Shown one piece after another: positions 25,593 to 34,570 of a stretch of 64,000 bases of DNA. A program made the translations under genes and the position numbers. The first letter of the stretch is position 1; each line of letters opens with the position of its first letter. Location: positions 62,001-126,000 of the forward strand of contig CALUCE010000003.1 of the NCBI GenBank assembly GCA_943914475.1. Reading direction: 5' to 3'. The notes under the pieces are model-generated. The model was not told the DNA's origin. It made no database searches and worked only from the letters and a program-made list of their open reading frames with translations. This DNA comes from an uncultured Anaerococcus sp. (GTDB lineage: Bacteria; Bacillota; Clostridia; Tissierellales; Peptoniphilaceae).

Positions 25593-26390
25593 TTACTTAT
25601 TTAATAATAATTTTGTTGCTTCTTCTGCTTGGTATTCAGTGAAGTCATGCATGGTTAATCTTTCCTTTATATAAGATTCATTGCCTTCTTTAATCATTAT
25701 AGGCCATTCATTCTTCATAAATCTCACACCTTGCTTAATCCAAAATTCATCTGTGTCATACCTATTAGCAGCTTGGATAGCTTCGGATTCTATATAGTAA
25801 AAGTCTTTTAGTCTACCTATAAGACGTTCTTTAGAATAGGCATCATATTCTAAAAGTGTTTTTGCTTTCCTATCAGCATTTTTATTATAATCAATTCCTG
25901 AATGGTCTGCTGCAAATTCAGTATCATCGGATGAAATATTGTACTTTTCAAGCTCCCATATTAGTGATTTCCTAGAGTATGGCGCTTCTTTATTTATTTC
26001 CATAGCTTTTTTAATAGCAGCAGCTTGTGTTTTTGTATAGTTAGGATTTGTTTCTTCTGGCTTTTCTACATTACCTTCAATTCTAGCTAGATAAGCTTCT
26101 GCCTTTGCTATAGATGCTTCTACTTATTTTACTGCAGCATTGATTACGCTTTCGTATCTTTTGGTTGTTTCTGGCATTTTTTCTTTGATAAATTCTATAC
26201 CAGCAAATTTTACCTTAGATTTTTCTATGGTTTCCTTGATTTTTTTGATGGTGGATGGGTTAACCTTTTCAGCCGCATAGGAAATTTTAACTGGTTTATA
26301 AGTTAAATGACTTTCTTCCTTGGCTAAACCTAGTCCACATCCTAGTCCTAGAGCAAGTCCTAGGGCAAGAAGTTTTTTACTATTTTTCAT
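25593..26390 (-). pseudogene. Second Ltp-like surface protein gene with an in-frame TAA
   Basis: The frame starts at the ATG at 26390 with a signal peptide, MKNSKKLLALGLALGLGC, whose Cys18 could be lipidated. It runs 88 codons, hits a TAA at 26126-26124, and continues open in the same frame to 25593. The segment after the stop (VEASIAKAEAYLARIEG) aligns with DVEKSIEKAEDYLDKLEG of the downstream paralogue, so the stop replaced one coding codon. The C-terminal part has two Ltp repeats (YSRKSLIWELEKYNISSDD...AADHSG and YSKERLIGRLKDFYYIES...AANRY). Like its neighbour it has lost its reading frame by one nonsense codon with no frameshift. Confidence 0.8.
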
Positions 26391-26465
26391 ACATTCCTCC
26401 TTGATTTACTTCTATAATCTATAGTAGCAAAATACCAGGTTTTAATAAAGTCTATTTTATGGCAA

Positions 26466-26491
26466 GTAAAAAGGACAGGTTAACCTGTCCT
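26466..26491 (-). terminator. Terminator after the ZIP transporter gene
   Basis: AGGACAGGTTAACCTGTCCT (26472-26491) is a perfect 20-base palindrome followed on the minus strand by TTTTTA. It ends the six-gene operon that begins at 33323. Confidence 0.8.
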
Positions 26492-26511
26492 CAAATAATG
26501 CTTATCTTATC

Positions 26512-27303
26512 TTATCCTAGCATAACATCCAAAATCATCATTATACAAAAACCTACAGCAAAACCTATAGTACCTAGGTTGGTGTGGTTTTCGTCTTCTC
26601 CTGTTGCTTCTGGAACTAGCTCTTCTACAACTACATACATCATCGCTCCTGCAGCAAAGGATAAAAGGTATGGCAAGATTGGCACCAAGATACTTGATAG
26701 AACTATGGTTAAAAATCCTGCTATAGGCTCTACTACACCCGACCAAACGCCCATCCTAAAAGACTTTCCCTTTCCAACGCCTTCAGCTCTTAAAGGCATA
26801 GAGATAATTGCTCCTTCTGGGAAGTTTTGGATGGCTATACCTATGGATAAGGCTATGGCAGCCGCCATGGTCATATCATTGCCATATTTGGCTCCTGCTA
26901 GGGCTACTCCAACTGCCATTCCTTCTGGAACGTTGTGGATTACTACTGCCAAAACTAGCATGGTAGTCTTTCTCATAGATCCTGACGACATACCTTCTGG
27001 TACCTCTGAATCTATGTGTTGGTGAGGAATAAGTACATCCAATAATAAGAGGAAGAATATTCCTACCATAAAGCCTATTACTGCTGGCAACCACTGCATC
27101 CTACCCAGCTTATCTTCTACCATCTCCATGGATGGCATGATTAAGGACCAGATAGATGCAGCAACCATTACCCCTGCAGCGAAACCTGACAGAGTTTTTT
27201 GTAATTTTACATTCAATTGATCTCTCATCAGAAACACCATGGCTGAACCAAGTGATGTTCCTATAAGAGGTATCAATAGTCCTAGTATTATTTCCTTGCT
27301 CAA
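26512..27303 (-). CDS. ZIP-family metal transporter (ZupT-like)
   Basis: A 263-residue inner-membrane importer of zinc or other divalent metals. It has about eight hydrophobic helices and the metal-path motifs HNVPEGMAVGVALAG (about 142-156) and IQNFPEGAIISMPL (about 178-191). A His/Glu loop (PHQHIDSEVPEG) lies before them. The start is TTG at 27303, preceded by GAAGG; the next ATG would remove the first helix. It lies 13 bases after glgP at the end of a long operon. The exact metal is unknown. Confidence 0.9.
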   Translation of the reverse strand: MSKEIILGLLIPLIGTSLGSAMVFLMRDQLNVKLQKTLSGFAAGVMVAASIWSLIMPSMEMVEDKLGRMQWLPAVIGFMVGIFFLLLLDVLIPHQHIDSEVPEGMSSGSMRKTTMLVLAVVIHNVPEGMAVGVALAGAKYGNDMTMAAAIALSIGIAIQNFPEGAIISMPLRAEGVGKGKSFRMGVWSGVVEPIAGFLTIVLSSILVPILPYLLSFAAGAMMYVVVEELVPEATGEDENHTNLGTIGFAVGFCIMMILDVMLG

Positions 27304-27316
27304 TTTTTACCTTCTT

Positions 27317-29692
27317 TTATATTAATTTCCAAATATCTTTACCATATTCTCTAATGGTCCTATCTGATGAGAAGAAACCTGAATTTGCTATATTTATCAG
27401 ACATTTCTTGGCCCAAGTTTCCTTATCTCTGTAATCCTTGTTGATATCTTCATGGGCTTGCCTATATGATTCGAAGTCTTTTAATAGGTAGTATTGGTCT
27501 CCCTTTGATCCATCTTGTCTGTTTACAAGTTCATTGTAGATATCAAGTAGCATATAAGAGTTATCATCCTTTAGCTCACCTGATACCAAACTATACACTG
27601 CATCTCTTATTTCTGGATTTTGGTGGTAATAGTAAAGCGGATCATAGCTTGGAGCAATTTCTTGTAATTCTTCTACTGTAGCTCCAAACCTGTAGTTATT
27701 TTCTTCTCCAGCATATTCAAAAATCTCCACATTGGCACCATCCAAGGTTCCAAGGGTTAGGGCTCCATTTAGCATAAATTTCATATTTCCTGTACCTGAA
27801 GCTTCCTTACCCGCTGTAGATATTTGTTCTGAAACATCGGCAGCTGGGAAGATTTTTTCTCCATAAGTTACCCTGTAGTTATTTACAAAAACAACCTTTA
27901 GTTTGTCATTTACATCTGGGTCATTGTTTACAACTCTAGCTACTTCATTGGCAAATTTAATCATTGCCTTAGCCCTAAAGTATCCAGGTGCAGCCTTTCC
28001 TCCTAGGATAAAAGTTGTTGGATAAAAGTCCATATCAGGATTATTCTTTAGCTTGTGGTAGAGATAAACTATATGAAGGATGTTTAGGTGTTGTCTTTTG
28101 TACTCGTGAATTCTCTTAACTTGGATATCAAAGATTGAATTTGGATCAATTGATACATTTTCATGTTTTAGTATATATTTGGCTAGGTCTTTTTTGTTTG
28201 CTTGTTTGATTTGGTAGAGCTCATCTAGGGCTTTTTTATCATCAACAAATTTTTCCAAGCCTTTTAGTTTAGTTAAATCATAAATCCAATCATCAGATCC
28301 TAATTTTTCTGTAATAAAGTTTGTAAGCCTTCTGTTTGAGTAAACCAGCCACCTACGTGGTGTTATACCATTGGTCTTGTTGTTAAATTTCTCAGGCATT
28401 AGCTCATACCATTGCTTGAAGGTGTCGATTTTTAAAATTCCTGAGTGAATTTCTGCAACTCCATTTACAGAGACTGACATTACTATAGCTAGATTCGCCA
28501 TCAAAACATGGTCATCTTTTATAATCCTGTACTTATCAATTGCAGCATCTGATAGACCTTGCTTTTTAAATCCTTTAACCAAGTCATCGTTTATTCTAAA
28601 GATAATCTCCTTACATCTTGGAGAAACTTCAGAAAGTATATCCAGACTCCATCTTTCTAAGGCTTCTGGAAGGACTGTGTGGTTGGTAAAGGCAAAGGTC
28701 TTTGACGCAATCTTGTAGGCTTCTTCGTAAGAAATATTATTTTCATCAACTAAAACCCTGATTAATTCTGGTATGGCCATAATTGGGTGAGTGTCGTTTA
28801 GTTGAATAATATGGTATTTGGCAAAGTTTTCAAACTTTAGGTCTTCTGGGAAGTATCTCTTGTACTTTTCAACCATGTCTTGGATAGATGCAGAACAGAA
28901 GAAGTATTGTTGTTTTAGTCTTAAAACTTTACCAGCTCTTTGGATATCATTTGGATATAAAACCCTGGTTATATCTTCAGCCCTATTTTTTTCTGCTACG
29001 GCATCATCATATTCAAAGTTGTTAAACTTTTGGAAGTCAAACTCTTCAAATGGTTCTGCTTGCCATAATCTTAGGGTATTAACTTGACCATTTTTATAAC
29101 CAACTATAGGCATATCGTAAGGAACCGCCTTTACTATTTGGTTCCTAAACTTAACTACTTTAGAATCTGAGTCAACCCTGATTGACCAAGAATCTCCATC
29201 CTTTAGCCAGTGGTCACCCTTTTCTACTTGGAAGCCATTTTCCATATATTGCTTGAAAAGTCCTTCCCTGTATCTTACTCCGTAACCATACATATTAAGC
29301 TTTTCTGTAGCACCTGAATCCATAAAACAGGCAGCTAGTCTTCCCAGCCCTCCATTACCAAGGGCGGCATCGTCTTCATAGTTTTCTATGGCTTCAAAAT
29401 CTATGCCCATTTCTGCAAGTATCTCTTTTACTTCATCATAAATACCTAGGTTTATAAGGTTGTTACCAAGAGATCTACCTACTAGAAATTCTGCAGAGAA
29501 ATAATAGGCCTTTCTTGATTTTCTAGATTTGTTCTTACACTCTCTCCAATCTTGGTTTATTCTTTCCATGATGGTGGCACAAAGAGCATGGTACTTATCC
29601 TTATCGCTAGTTTCATCAAAATTCTTTAGAGTTATCCTTTGTAGGTTTTCTACATAGTCGTCCATAAACTTATTCTTATCTAAAACGTTCAT
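27317..29692 (-). CDS. glgP: Glycogen/alpha-glucan phosphorylase
   Basis: 791 residues; releases glucose-1-phosphate from alpha-1,4-glucans using pyridoxal phosphate. It shows the conserved N-terminal block YYFSAEFLVGRSLGNNL, the GNGGLGRLAACFMDS nucleotide/glucan region (about 107-122), and the PLP-lysine motif EASGTGNMKFMLNG near the C-terminal third. Length is typical of bacterial enzymes (about 750-815). It starts one base after malQ, so the pair forms a maltodextrin/glycogen breakdown unit. Confidence 0.95.
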   Translation of the reverse strand: MNVLDKNKFMDDYVENLQRITLKNFDETSDKDKYHALCATIMERINQDWRECKNKSRKSRKAYYFSAEFLVGRSLGNNLINLGIYDEVKEILAEMGIDFEAIENYEDDAALGNGGLGRLAACFMDSGATEKLNMYGYGVRYREGLFKQYMENGFQVEKGDHWLKDGDSWSIRVDSDSKVVKFRNQIVKAVPYDMPIVGYKNGQVNTLRLWQAEPFEEFDFQKFNNFEYDDAVAEKNRAEDITRVLYPNDIQRAGKVLRLKQQYFFCSASIQDMVEKYKRYFPEDLKFENFAKYHIIQLNDTHPIMAIPELIRVLVDENNISYEEAYKIASKTFAFTNHTVLPEALERWSLDILSEVSPRCKEIIFRINDDLVKGFKKQGLSDAAIDKYRIIKDDHVLMANLAIVMSVSVNGVAEIHSGILKIDTFKQWYELMPEKFNNKTNGITPRRWLVYSNRRLTNFITEKLGSDDWIYDLTKLKGLEKFVDDKKALDELYQIKQANKKDLAKYILKHENVSIDPNSIFDIQVKRIHEYKRQHLNILHIVYLYHKLKNNPDMDFYPTTFILGGKAAPGYFRAKAMIKFANEVARVVNNDPDVNDKLKVVFVNNYRVTYGEKIFPAADVSEQISTAGKEASGTGNMKFMLNGALTLGTLDGANVEIFEYAGEENNYRFGATVEELQEIAPSYDPLYYYHQNPEIRDAVYSLVSGELKDDNSYMLLDIYNELVNRQDGSKGDQYYLLKDFESYRQAHEDINKDYRDKETWAKKCLINIANSGFFSSDRTIREYGKDIWKLI

Positions 29693-29693
29693 A

Positions 29694-31199
29694 TTAACCT
29701 CTTTCGTATAATCTTGCTAGTACTTTAATTTTTTGAGGAAGGTCTGTTTTAAAATCTTCCTTACTGGCTCTCCATTTCCAATTCTCTCCAAGAGTTCCTG
29801 GAGAGTTGATCCTTGCATCATTACCCAGGCCCAAGAAATCTTGGATCTCAAACATGCTTACAGCAGCAACTGACGCCATCAACCTTCTGATTATCTTCCA
29901 CAAATATAAGTCTAGGTCTTCTCCTTCTAGGTCAAAGTAAGCTTCAACCATTTCCATCTTATCATCTTCTAAATTTTCAAGCCATCCCATAAGGGTGTCT
30001 GAATCATGGGTTGATCCATAAACTATGGAATTTCTCTTGTAGTTATGTGGAAGGTAGTCGCTAGTAAAGTCTTCTCCAAAGGCAAACTGGATAACATTCA
30101 TACCTGGATAACCCAAGGATGCCATAAGTTCTCTTACCTCGTCTGTTATAAGGCCCAAGTCCTCTGCTATGAACTTGCCATCAGGAAATTTCTTTTTAAC
30201 CATATCAAAAAATTCATATGGCTTAGCCTTTACCCACTGGCCATATTTGGCTGTATCATCTTCAGCAGGTATTTCATAATAGGCCTCAAATCCCCTAAAG
30301 TGGTCAAGCCTTAGCATATCAAATAGCCTTAGGTTCATCTCTATTCTTTTTTCCCAGAAGGTGAAATTATCTTTTCCCATTTTCTCCCGGTCATAAAGAG
30401 GGTTCCCCCAAAGCTGGCCATCTTCTGAAAATCCATCTGGAGGACAACCTCCAACTGCTATTGGATTTTTTTCATCGTCAAGCTTTAGTATCTGAGAATT
30501 TGCCCAGGCATCTGCAGAATCTAGGGCGAGATATATAGGAAGATCTCCTATAATTTCTATCTTGTGTCTGTTAGTATAAGCCTTTAGTTCTTCCCATTGC
30601 TTGAAAAAGATATATTGGATAAAGACATAAAAGTCTACTTGATCCTTATTTTTCTTGTAGAATTTATTGAGGGCAGTTTTCTTCCTATCCCTTAAGTCAT
30701 CTGGAAATTCCATCCAGGAAACATCCAGATATTCCTTTTTGATAGCCATATAAAGAGCATAATCTTCTATCCAATAGGCTTCTTTTTTCCTAAATTCTTT
30801 AATTTCCTTATCAAACTTACCCTTGGCATTTTCAAAGGCCTTCTCTAGTACCCTAAACCTGTTGTTGTACATCTTTGAATAGTCGATATAGTTTTTGTTT
30901 TCTCCAAAGTCAACATTTTCATAGTCTTCCTTTTCCAAAAGCCCATCTTCTTCTAATAAGTCCAAATCAATAAAATATGGGTTTCCAGCAAAGGAAGAGA
31001 AAGATTGGTAGGGACTATCTCCATAGGATGTTGGCCCTAGGGGCAAGATTTGCCAGTAGTGGATATTGGCTTCTGAAAAAAAGTCCACCACTTCATAGGC
31101 TTCTCTACCCAAAGTTCCTATTCCGTAGTCAGAAGGAATAGAAAATATGGGCATAATCACACCATTAGATTTCTTTAGTCTTTGTCTTTTTTCTGTCAT
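29694..31199 (-). CDS. malQ: 4-alpha-glucanotransferase (amylomaltase, GH77)
   Basis: 501 residues, the usual size for GH77. It moves glucan segments between maltodextrins so that phosphorylase can act. Visible blocks are PIFSIPSDYGIGTLG near the start, ILPLGPTSYGDSPYQSFSSFAGNP, IIGDLPIYLALDSADAWAN, the nucleophile region LRLDHFRGFEAYYEIP, the acid/base region FIAEDLGLIT and YGSTHDSDTLMGW. It lies 8 bases after the NIF3-like gene and just before glgP. Confidence 0.95.
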   Translation of the reverse strand: MTEKRQRLKKSNGVIMPIFSIPSDYGIGTLGREAYEVVDFFSEANIHYWQILPLGPTSYGDSPYQSFSSFAGNPYFIDLDLLEEDGLLEKEDYENVDFGENKNYIDYSKMYNNRFRVLEKAFENAKGKFDKEIKEFRKKEAYWIEDYALYMAIKKEYLDVSWMEFPDDLRDRKKTALNKFYKKNKDQVDFYVFIQYIFFKQWEELKAYTNRHKIEIIGDLPIYLALDSADAWANSQILKLDDEKNPIAVGGCPPDGFSEDGQLWGNPLYDREKMGKDNFTFWEKRIEMNLRLFDMLRLDHFRGFEAYYEIPAEDDTAKYGQWVKAKPYEFFDMVKKKFPDGKFIAEDLGLITDEVRELMASLGYPGMNVIQFAFGEDFTSDYLPHNYKRNSIVYGSTHDSDTLMGWLENLEDDKMEMVEAYFDLEGEDLDLYLWKIIRRLMASVAAVSMFEIQDFLGLGNDARINSPGTLGENWKWRASKEDFKTDLPQKIKVLARLYERG

Positions 31200-31207
31200 A
31201 CTAACTC

Positions 31208-31519
31208 CTAAAGTAACTCAACCATGTTTATAACCGGCTCTTCATAAGCATGGTTTTCTTTTATAATTTCTAAGGTTTTATCCTTGTCATTGGCTAGTAT
31301 CCTAAATTCAAGTTTTATCTCTTCTATGGCAGCAACTTCTCCTAGCTTGCCTTCGGTTGGGTCTGCTCCCTCCAAGGGCCTAAAGTGTCCAGTAACTCTG
31401 GTTTCAGAGTAGACACTATCATAGTGGCCATATTTTAAAATGTCCTTGTCATTAAGGGCGGCTATCATTTTTTCCTTATTATAAATAGGTAAAAATACTT
31501 CTACTTTAATAAATTTCAT
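31208..31519 (-). CDS. Stand-alone NIF3/YqfO insertion-like domain protein
   Basis: 103 residues resembling the middle (CutA/PII-like ferredoxin-fold) domain found inserted in YqfO/NIF3 proteins. It begins FIKVEVFLPIYNKEKMIAALNDKDILKYGHYDSV, then RVTGHFRPLEGADPTEGKLGEVAAIEEIKLEF and ends ENHAYEEPVINMVEL. The HAYEEP and GHFRPLEGA elements are typical. As a free domain its role is unknown; metal or small-molecule binding is likely. It overlaps the upstream gene by 4 bases and precedes malQ by 8. Confidence 0.75.
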   Translation of the reverse strand: MKFIKVEVFLPIYNKEKMIAALNDKDILKYGHYDSVYSETRVTGHFRPLEGADPTEGKLGEVAAIEEIKLEFRILANDKDKTLEIIKENHAYEEPVINMVELL

Positions 31520-32130
31520 GAATCTGTCCTTTCAAAATACATAAAACCTGTATAGGTTCTAAATTGTCTGGAAAATTCTCTCAAAGATATGACATACCTT
31601 CTTCCCCAAGATGAAATGGTAAGTAGGTAATCGTCTATTTTATCTTCTATCTCGGTTATCACAACTCCGTGGTGTGTCATGACATCGACCTTGCTTCCTG
31701 CCCAGTTAAAGAATATCACTGGGCAATCCTTGGCAAGTCCTTCTTTGATAAAGCGTGCTACATGGTTGATGTTTTTCCTACAAATAAGACTATCATTTAA
31801 AAAATACGCCTTAAGGTTTAGGTAATAATCACGTCTTAGCCTATTTACCTTAAGATCAAGGACCTTGGCAGAAGGTATGCCATAGACCTTGGGCCTAAGA
31901 ATCTTATAAAACCAGTATTGGTAGTCATTGTATTCTTCTATGGTGAACTTATCCTTGGGTCTGTACAAGTAAAGATAGACATTGGTAAAGGCAGTTACCA
32001 CACAGGACCTGTCCCTATAAAATTTAGGAACTTTTCTGTATTTTAGATTTTCCTGGTGACCACCATAATGAATCTTTCCATTTTCTATCACTGGTACAAA
32101 TTCACCAAGTTTAGATCTTTTTAATTTCAT
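31516..32130 (-). CDS. Putative papain-like/C39-like fold protein
   Basis: 204 residues, no signal peptide or membrane helix. The order of candidate residues suggests a cysteine-peptidase fold: Cys43 in RDRSCVVTAFTNVYLYL at the start of a helix, His153/154 in VMTHHGVVITEI, and a polar residue in TISSWGRRYVISL (about 171-183), the Cys-His-Asn/Ser order of papain-like enzymes. It resembles proteins annotated as C39-like or BtrH-like, but I cannot name a family. It is coupled by 4-base overlaps to both neighbours, an AI-2E-family exporter and a NIF3-like protein. Confidence 0.55.
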   Translation of the reverse strand: MKLKRSKLGEFVPVIENGKIHYGGHQENLKYRKVPKFYRDRSCVVTAFTNVYLYLYRPKDKFTIEEYNDYQYWFYKILRPKVYGIPSAKVLDLKVNRLRRDYYLNLKAYFLNDSLICRKNINHVARFIKEGLAKDCPVIFFNWAGSKVDVMTHHGVVITEIEDKIDDYLLTISSWGRRYVISLREFSRQFRTYTGFMYFERTDS

Positions 32131-33323
32131 TTATTATCCTTCTTGTATTTGTTGGACTCTATTTTTTCTTCTATATTCTTTTCTGATATTTCCCTATTTC
32201 CAAGCTCCTTATTTATCTTTTCGTTGACTATAGTATAAATAATGGATGCCACAGGTATACCTATAAGCATACCCACTATACCAAACAAGGAACCTCCAAC
32301 TATAATAGCTATGAAAATCCACATGGATGGTAGGCCTATTTGCTTGCCTGCCATGGTTGGATAGATAATCTTTTCTTGGATTTGTTGGGCTATCATTACA
32401 TAGATAATGAAGATCAAAGATTTCCAAGGTGACTCTATAAAGATAAGAATCATAGAAACTACCGCACTTACCACAGGTCCAAAGATTGGTACAAAGTCTG
32501 ATACCCCTATAAAGACAGATATCATAGCTGCATAAGGCATGTTCATTATAAGCATACCCACAAGGACCAAAACCATAAGTATGATTGAAGATAGCATTTT
32601 TGATTTAATATAGGATGAGAAAGTTTGGTAGGAAAGTGAGAACACCCTATATATACCATCTGCCTTATCTTCTGGGAAGGTTGCATAAAGAAACTTGGTT
32701 GAGTTTTTGTGGACAGACTTCTTGTTTAACAAGATATAGGCTGAAAAAACTATACCCACAAAGATAGAAAACATAACTGATCCCACGTTTTTAAATACTG
32801 AGGATGTGGTTGAGATTATGTTTTTACCATCAGCCATAAGGAAATTTTTGACTGACTTATATATCTCTTCTATATTTAACTTGCTTATAGTATCCAAGAT
32901 ATCCTTGGCGTACTTATTTAAAATTTCATTGGAACTTACTATAGAATTTACTTCATCAATAAATATCGGCCACTTATCTGTTAATGATGCAAAGGATGAG
33001 ATTATCCTAGGTATCAAGACATTTAAGAGGATTGATATAGCTAAAATTATAGTAATCCAAGCAAGTATTAGGGCAAAAGGTGCAGCCAAAGACTTGGTCT
33101 TTTCATTTTCCTTTAACTTATAAAAGACTTTTCTTTCATAAAAGTTCATAGGAAGATTTATAACATAGGCTAAGGCCAGACCAAAGATCAAGGGCTGAAT
33201 TACCGTTATAAAAAACACTATGCCTGATTTTAAACTATCTATATACCAAAAGGCAAAAAACACTAGCATGGATATAAGTATTACCTTTAGTAGGTTTTTT
33301 GCTCTATCATTTAATTTCTTCAT
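32127..33323 (-). CDS. AI-2E/PerM-family membrane transporter
   Basis: A 398-residue membrane protein of the AI-2E transporter (UPF0118, YtvI/PerM) family. Two helices sit at the N-terminus (about 15-55), a third at about 65-90, a soluble middle region follows, and a C-terminal block of helices carries the family motif GVSDFVPIFGPVVSAV and the SLFGIVGMLIGIPVASI repeat. Substrates in the family are uncertain (signals, sodium/proton exchange). It is the first gene of the six-gene operon ending with the ZIP transporter and is divergent from thiN. Confidence 0.88.
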   Translation of the reverse strand: MKKLNDRAKNLLKVILISMLVFFAFWYIDSLKSGIVFFITVIQPLIFGLALAYVINLPMNFYERKVFYKLKENEKTKSLAAPFALILAWITIILAISILLNVLIPRIISSFASLTDKWPIFIDEVNSIVSSNEILNKYAKDILDTISKLNIEEIYKSVKNFLMADGKNIISTTSSVFKNVGSVMFSIFVGIVFSAYILLNKKSVHKNSTKFLYATFPEDKADGIYRVFSLSYQTFSSYIKSKMLSSIILMVLVLVGMLIMNMPYAAMISVFIGVSDFVPIFGPVVSAVVSMILIFIESPWKSLIFIIYVMIAQQIQEKIIYPTMAGKQIGLPSMWIFIAIIVGGSLFGIVGMLIGIPVASIIYTIVNEKINKELGNREISEKNIEEKIESNKYKKDNK

Positions 33324-33392
33324 ATTTTTTCCTTACTATATATTATTCATATATTTTACTGCTTTATTGTTACTATCATTTTACCATTTTAC

Positions 33393-33421
33393 TTTACTTT
33401 CTTCTATTAAGAACATACAAT
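33393..33421 (+). promoter_or_regulatory. Probable promoter of thiN
   Basis: TTTACT (33393-33398), a 17-base spacer and TACAAT (33416-33421), about 38 bases before the ATG at 33460, which has AAGGAG in front. Confidence 0.5.
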
Positions 33422-33459
33422 ATTAAAAAGATGTGTCATTTAGTTATTAAGGAGATTTT

Positions 33460-34080
33460 ATGAATACTTGCTATCTAGTCGGAGGCGGAGACTTTGACGG
33501 ATTTTTCGATAAACCTGATAAAAACGATTTTATAATTGGAGCTGACAAGGGCTACCAATACCTAAAAAATGAAGGAATCAAGCCTGACCTCATTATAGGA
33601 GACTTTGATTCTTCTAAAGAGCCTGATTTTGCTCAAAAAATAAAACTTAATCCTCATAAGGATATGACCGATACCTATGCTGGTATAGAAATCGGGATAA
33701 AAAAAGGCTACAAAAAATTTGTAATCTACGGTGGGCTTGGAGGCAGACTATCCCACACCCTAGCCAATATAAGAATAGCCCAGGAATTTAAAAACAAGGG
33801 TGTCGATATAATTTTAAAATCTAAAAAGCAAAGGCTATTTCTAATAGATGATAAATTTTTCTACAAATTTAAAGAAGATAAGGACTTTTATGTATCAATC
33901 TTTTCTCTTAAGGAAACTTCTTTTGGCTTAAGTATCAAAAATCTTAAGTATGAATTAGATAATTATGACTTAAAGATGGAAAATCACCTGGGAGTTTCTA
34001 ATGAAACCATAGGCCAAGATTTTGAAATTTCAGTAAAAGATGGTCTTCTCCTTGTTCTTTTCGAAGATAAAACTTTATAA
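33460..34080 (+). CDS. thiN: Thiamine pyrophosphokinase
   Basis: 206 residues; transfers pyrophosphate from ATP to thiamine to make TPP. It shows the family pattern GADKGYQYLKNEGIKPDLIIGDFDSS (about 27-52) with metal-binding Asp residues, HKDMTDTYAGIEIGIKKG and GGLGGRLSHTLANI. The C-terminal thiamine-binding half is shorter in conservation but complete. It is a single-gene unit on the plus strand. With the thiamine-binding protein at 10.8 kb it points to salvage of thiamine. Confidence 0.93.
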   Translation: MNTCYLVGGGDFDGFFDKPDKNDFIIGADKGYQYLKNEGIKPDLIIGDFDSSKEPDFAQKIKLNPHKDMTDTYAGIEIGIKKGYKKFVIYGGLGGRLSHTLANIRIAQEFKNKGVDIILKSKKQRLFLIDDKFFYKFKEDKDFYVSIFSLKETSFGLSIKNLKYELDNYDLKMENHLGVSNETIGQDFEISVKDGLLLVLFEDKTL

Positions 34081-34085
34081 AAAAT

Positions 34086-34121
34086 GGGACCTTAATGAAT
34101 CTTTTGATTCAACCAGGTCCC
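34086..34121. terminator. Bidirectional terminator between thiN and the ArsC/Spx-like gene
   Basis: GGGACCT (34086-34092) pairs with AGGTCCC (34115-34121), with an inner GAATC/GATTC stem. T-rich tracts flank it on both strands. Confidence 0.82.
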
Positions 34122-34127
34122 TTATTT

Positions 34128-34484
34128 TTATCCTAAAAACTCTTTCCAAACTTCTTCTTTAAAGCCTACTGTAACCTTATCTCCAAGAACCAGAATAGGT
34201 CTTTTTACTAGCATGCCATCTGTAGCAAGAAGTTCATACTTTTCATCAAGGCTCATATCCTTAAGCTTATCCTTTAAGCCAAGCTTCCTATATACTTGGC
34301 CAGAAGTATTGAAAAACTTTTTTATATCAAGTCCTGACTTTTCATGCCAGTCTTTAAGCTCATCTTTGTTTGGATTATCTTCTTTGATATCTCTAAAATC
34401 ATAAGCTACTTTATTTTCATCCAAAAACTTCCTTGCCTTGGCACAAGTTGAGCATTTTGGATAACATACAAACAATGCTTTCAT
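34128..34484 (-). CDS. ArsC/Spx-family thioredoxin-fold protein
   Basis: 118 residues of the arsenate reductase/Spx superfamily. The N-terminal CxxC is Cys11-Ser-Thr-Cys14 in YPKCSTCAKARKFLD, followed by the conserved DIKEDNP, LKKFFNTSG-like segment (about 56-64) and the cis-Pro region VKRPILV with GFKEEVWKEFL. Members of this YffB-like branch are annotated as arsenate reductase, but many act in thiol redox or bind RNA polymerase (Spx); the R residues of true ArsC are not clearly present. No ars genes are near, so arsenate reduction is doubtful. Confidence 0.82.
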   Translation of the reverse strand: MKALFVCYPKCSTCAKARKFLDENKVAYDFRDIKEDNPNKDELKDWHEKSGLDIKKFFNTSGQVYRKLGLKDKLKDMSLDEKYELLATDGMLVKRPILVLGDKVTVGFKEEVWKEFLG

Positions 34485-34570
34485 TTCTTCTCCTTAAAAA
34501 ATAAGGAATTGCCAGAGGATATTATCCTCTAAGAACCCCTTTTAATATCTCTTTATTTAAAGTCTTTTGC

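Noticed and set aside
26459..27025. 188-codon open frame on the plus strand across the ZIP transporter
   Set aside because: Antisense shadow of the ZIP gene; it also runs through the terminator palindrome.
34128..34484. Arsenate reductase identity for the CxxC protein
   Set aside because: No arsenic-resistance genes nearby, and the characteristic arginines of ArsC are not evident. ArsC/Spx-family is as far as the sequence supports.
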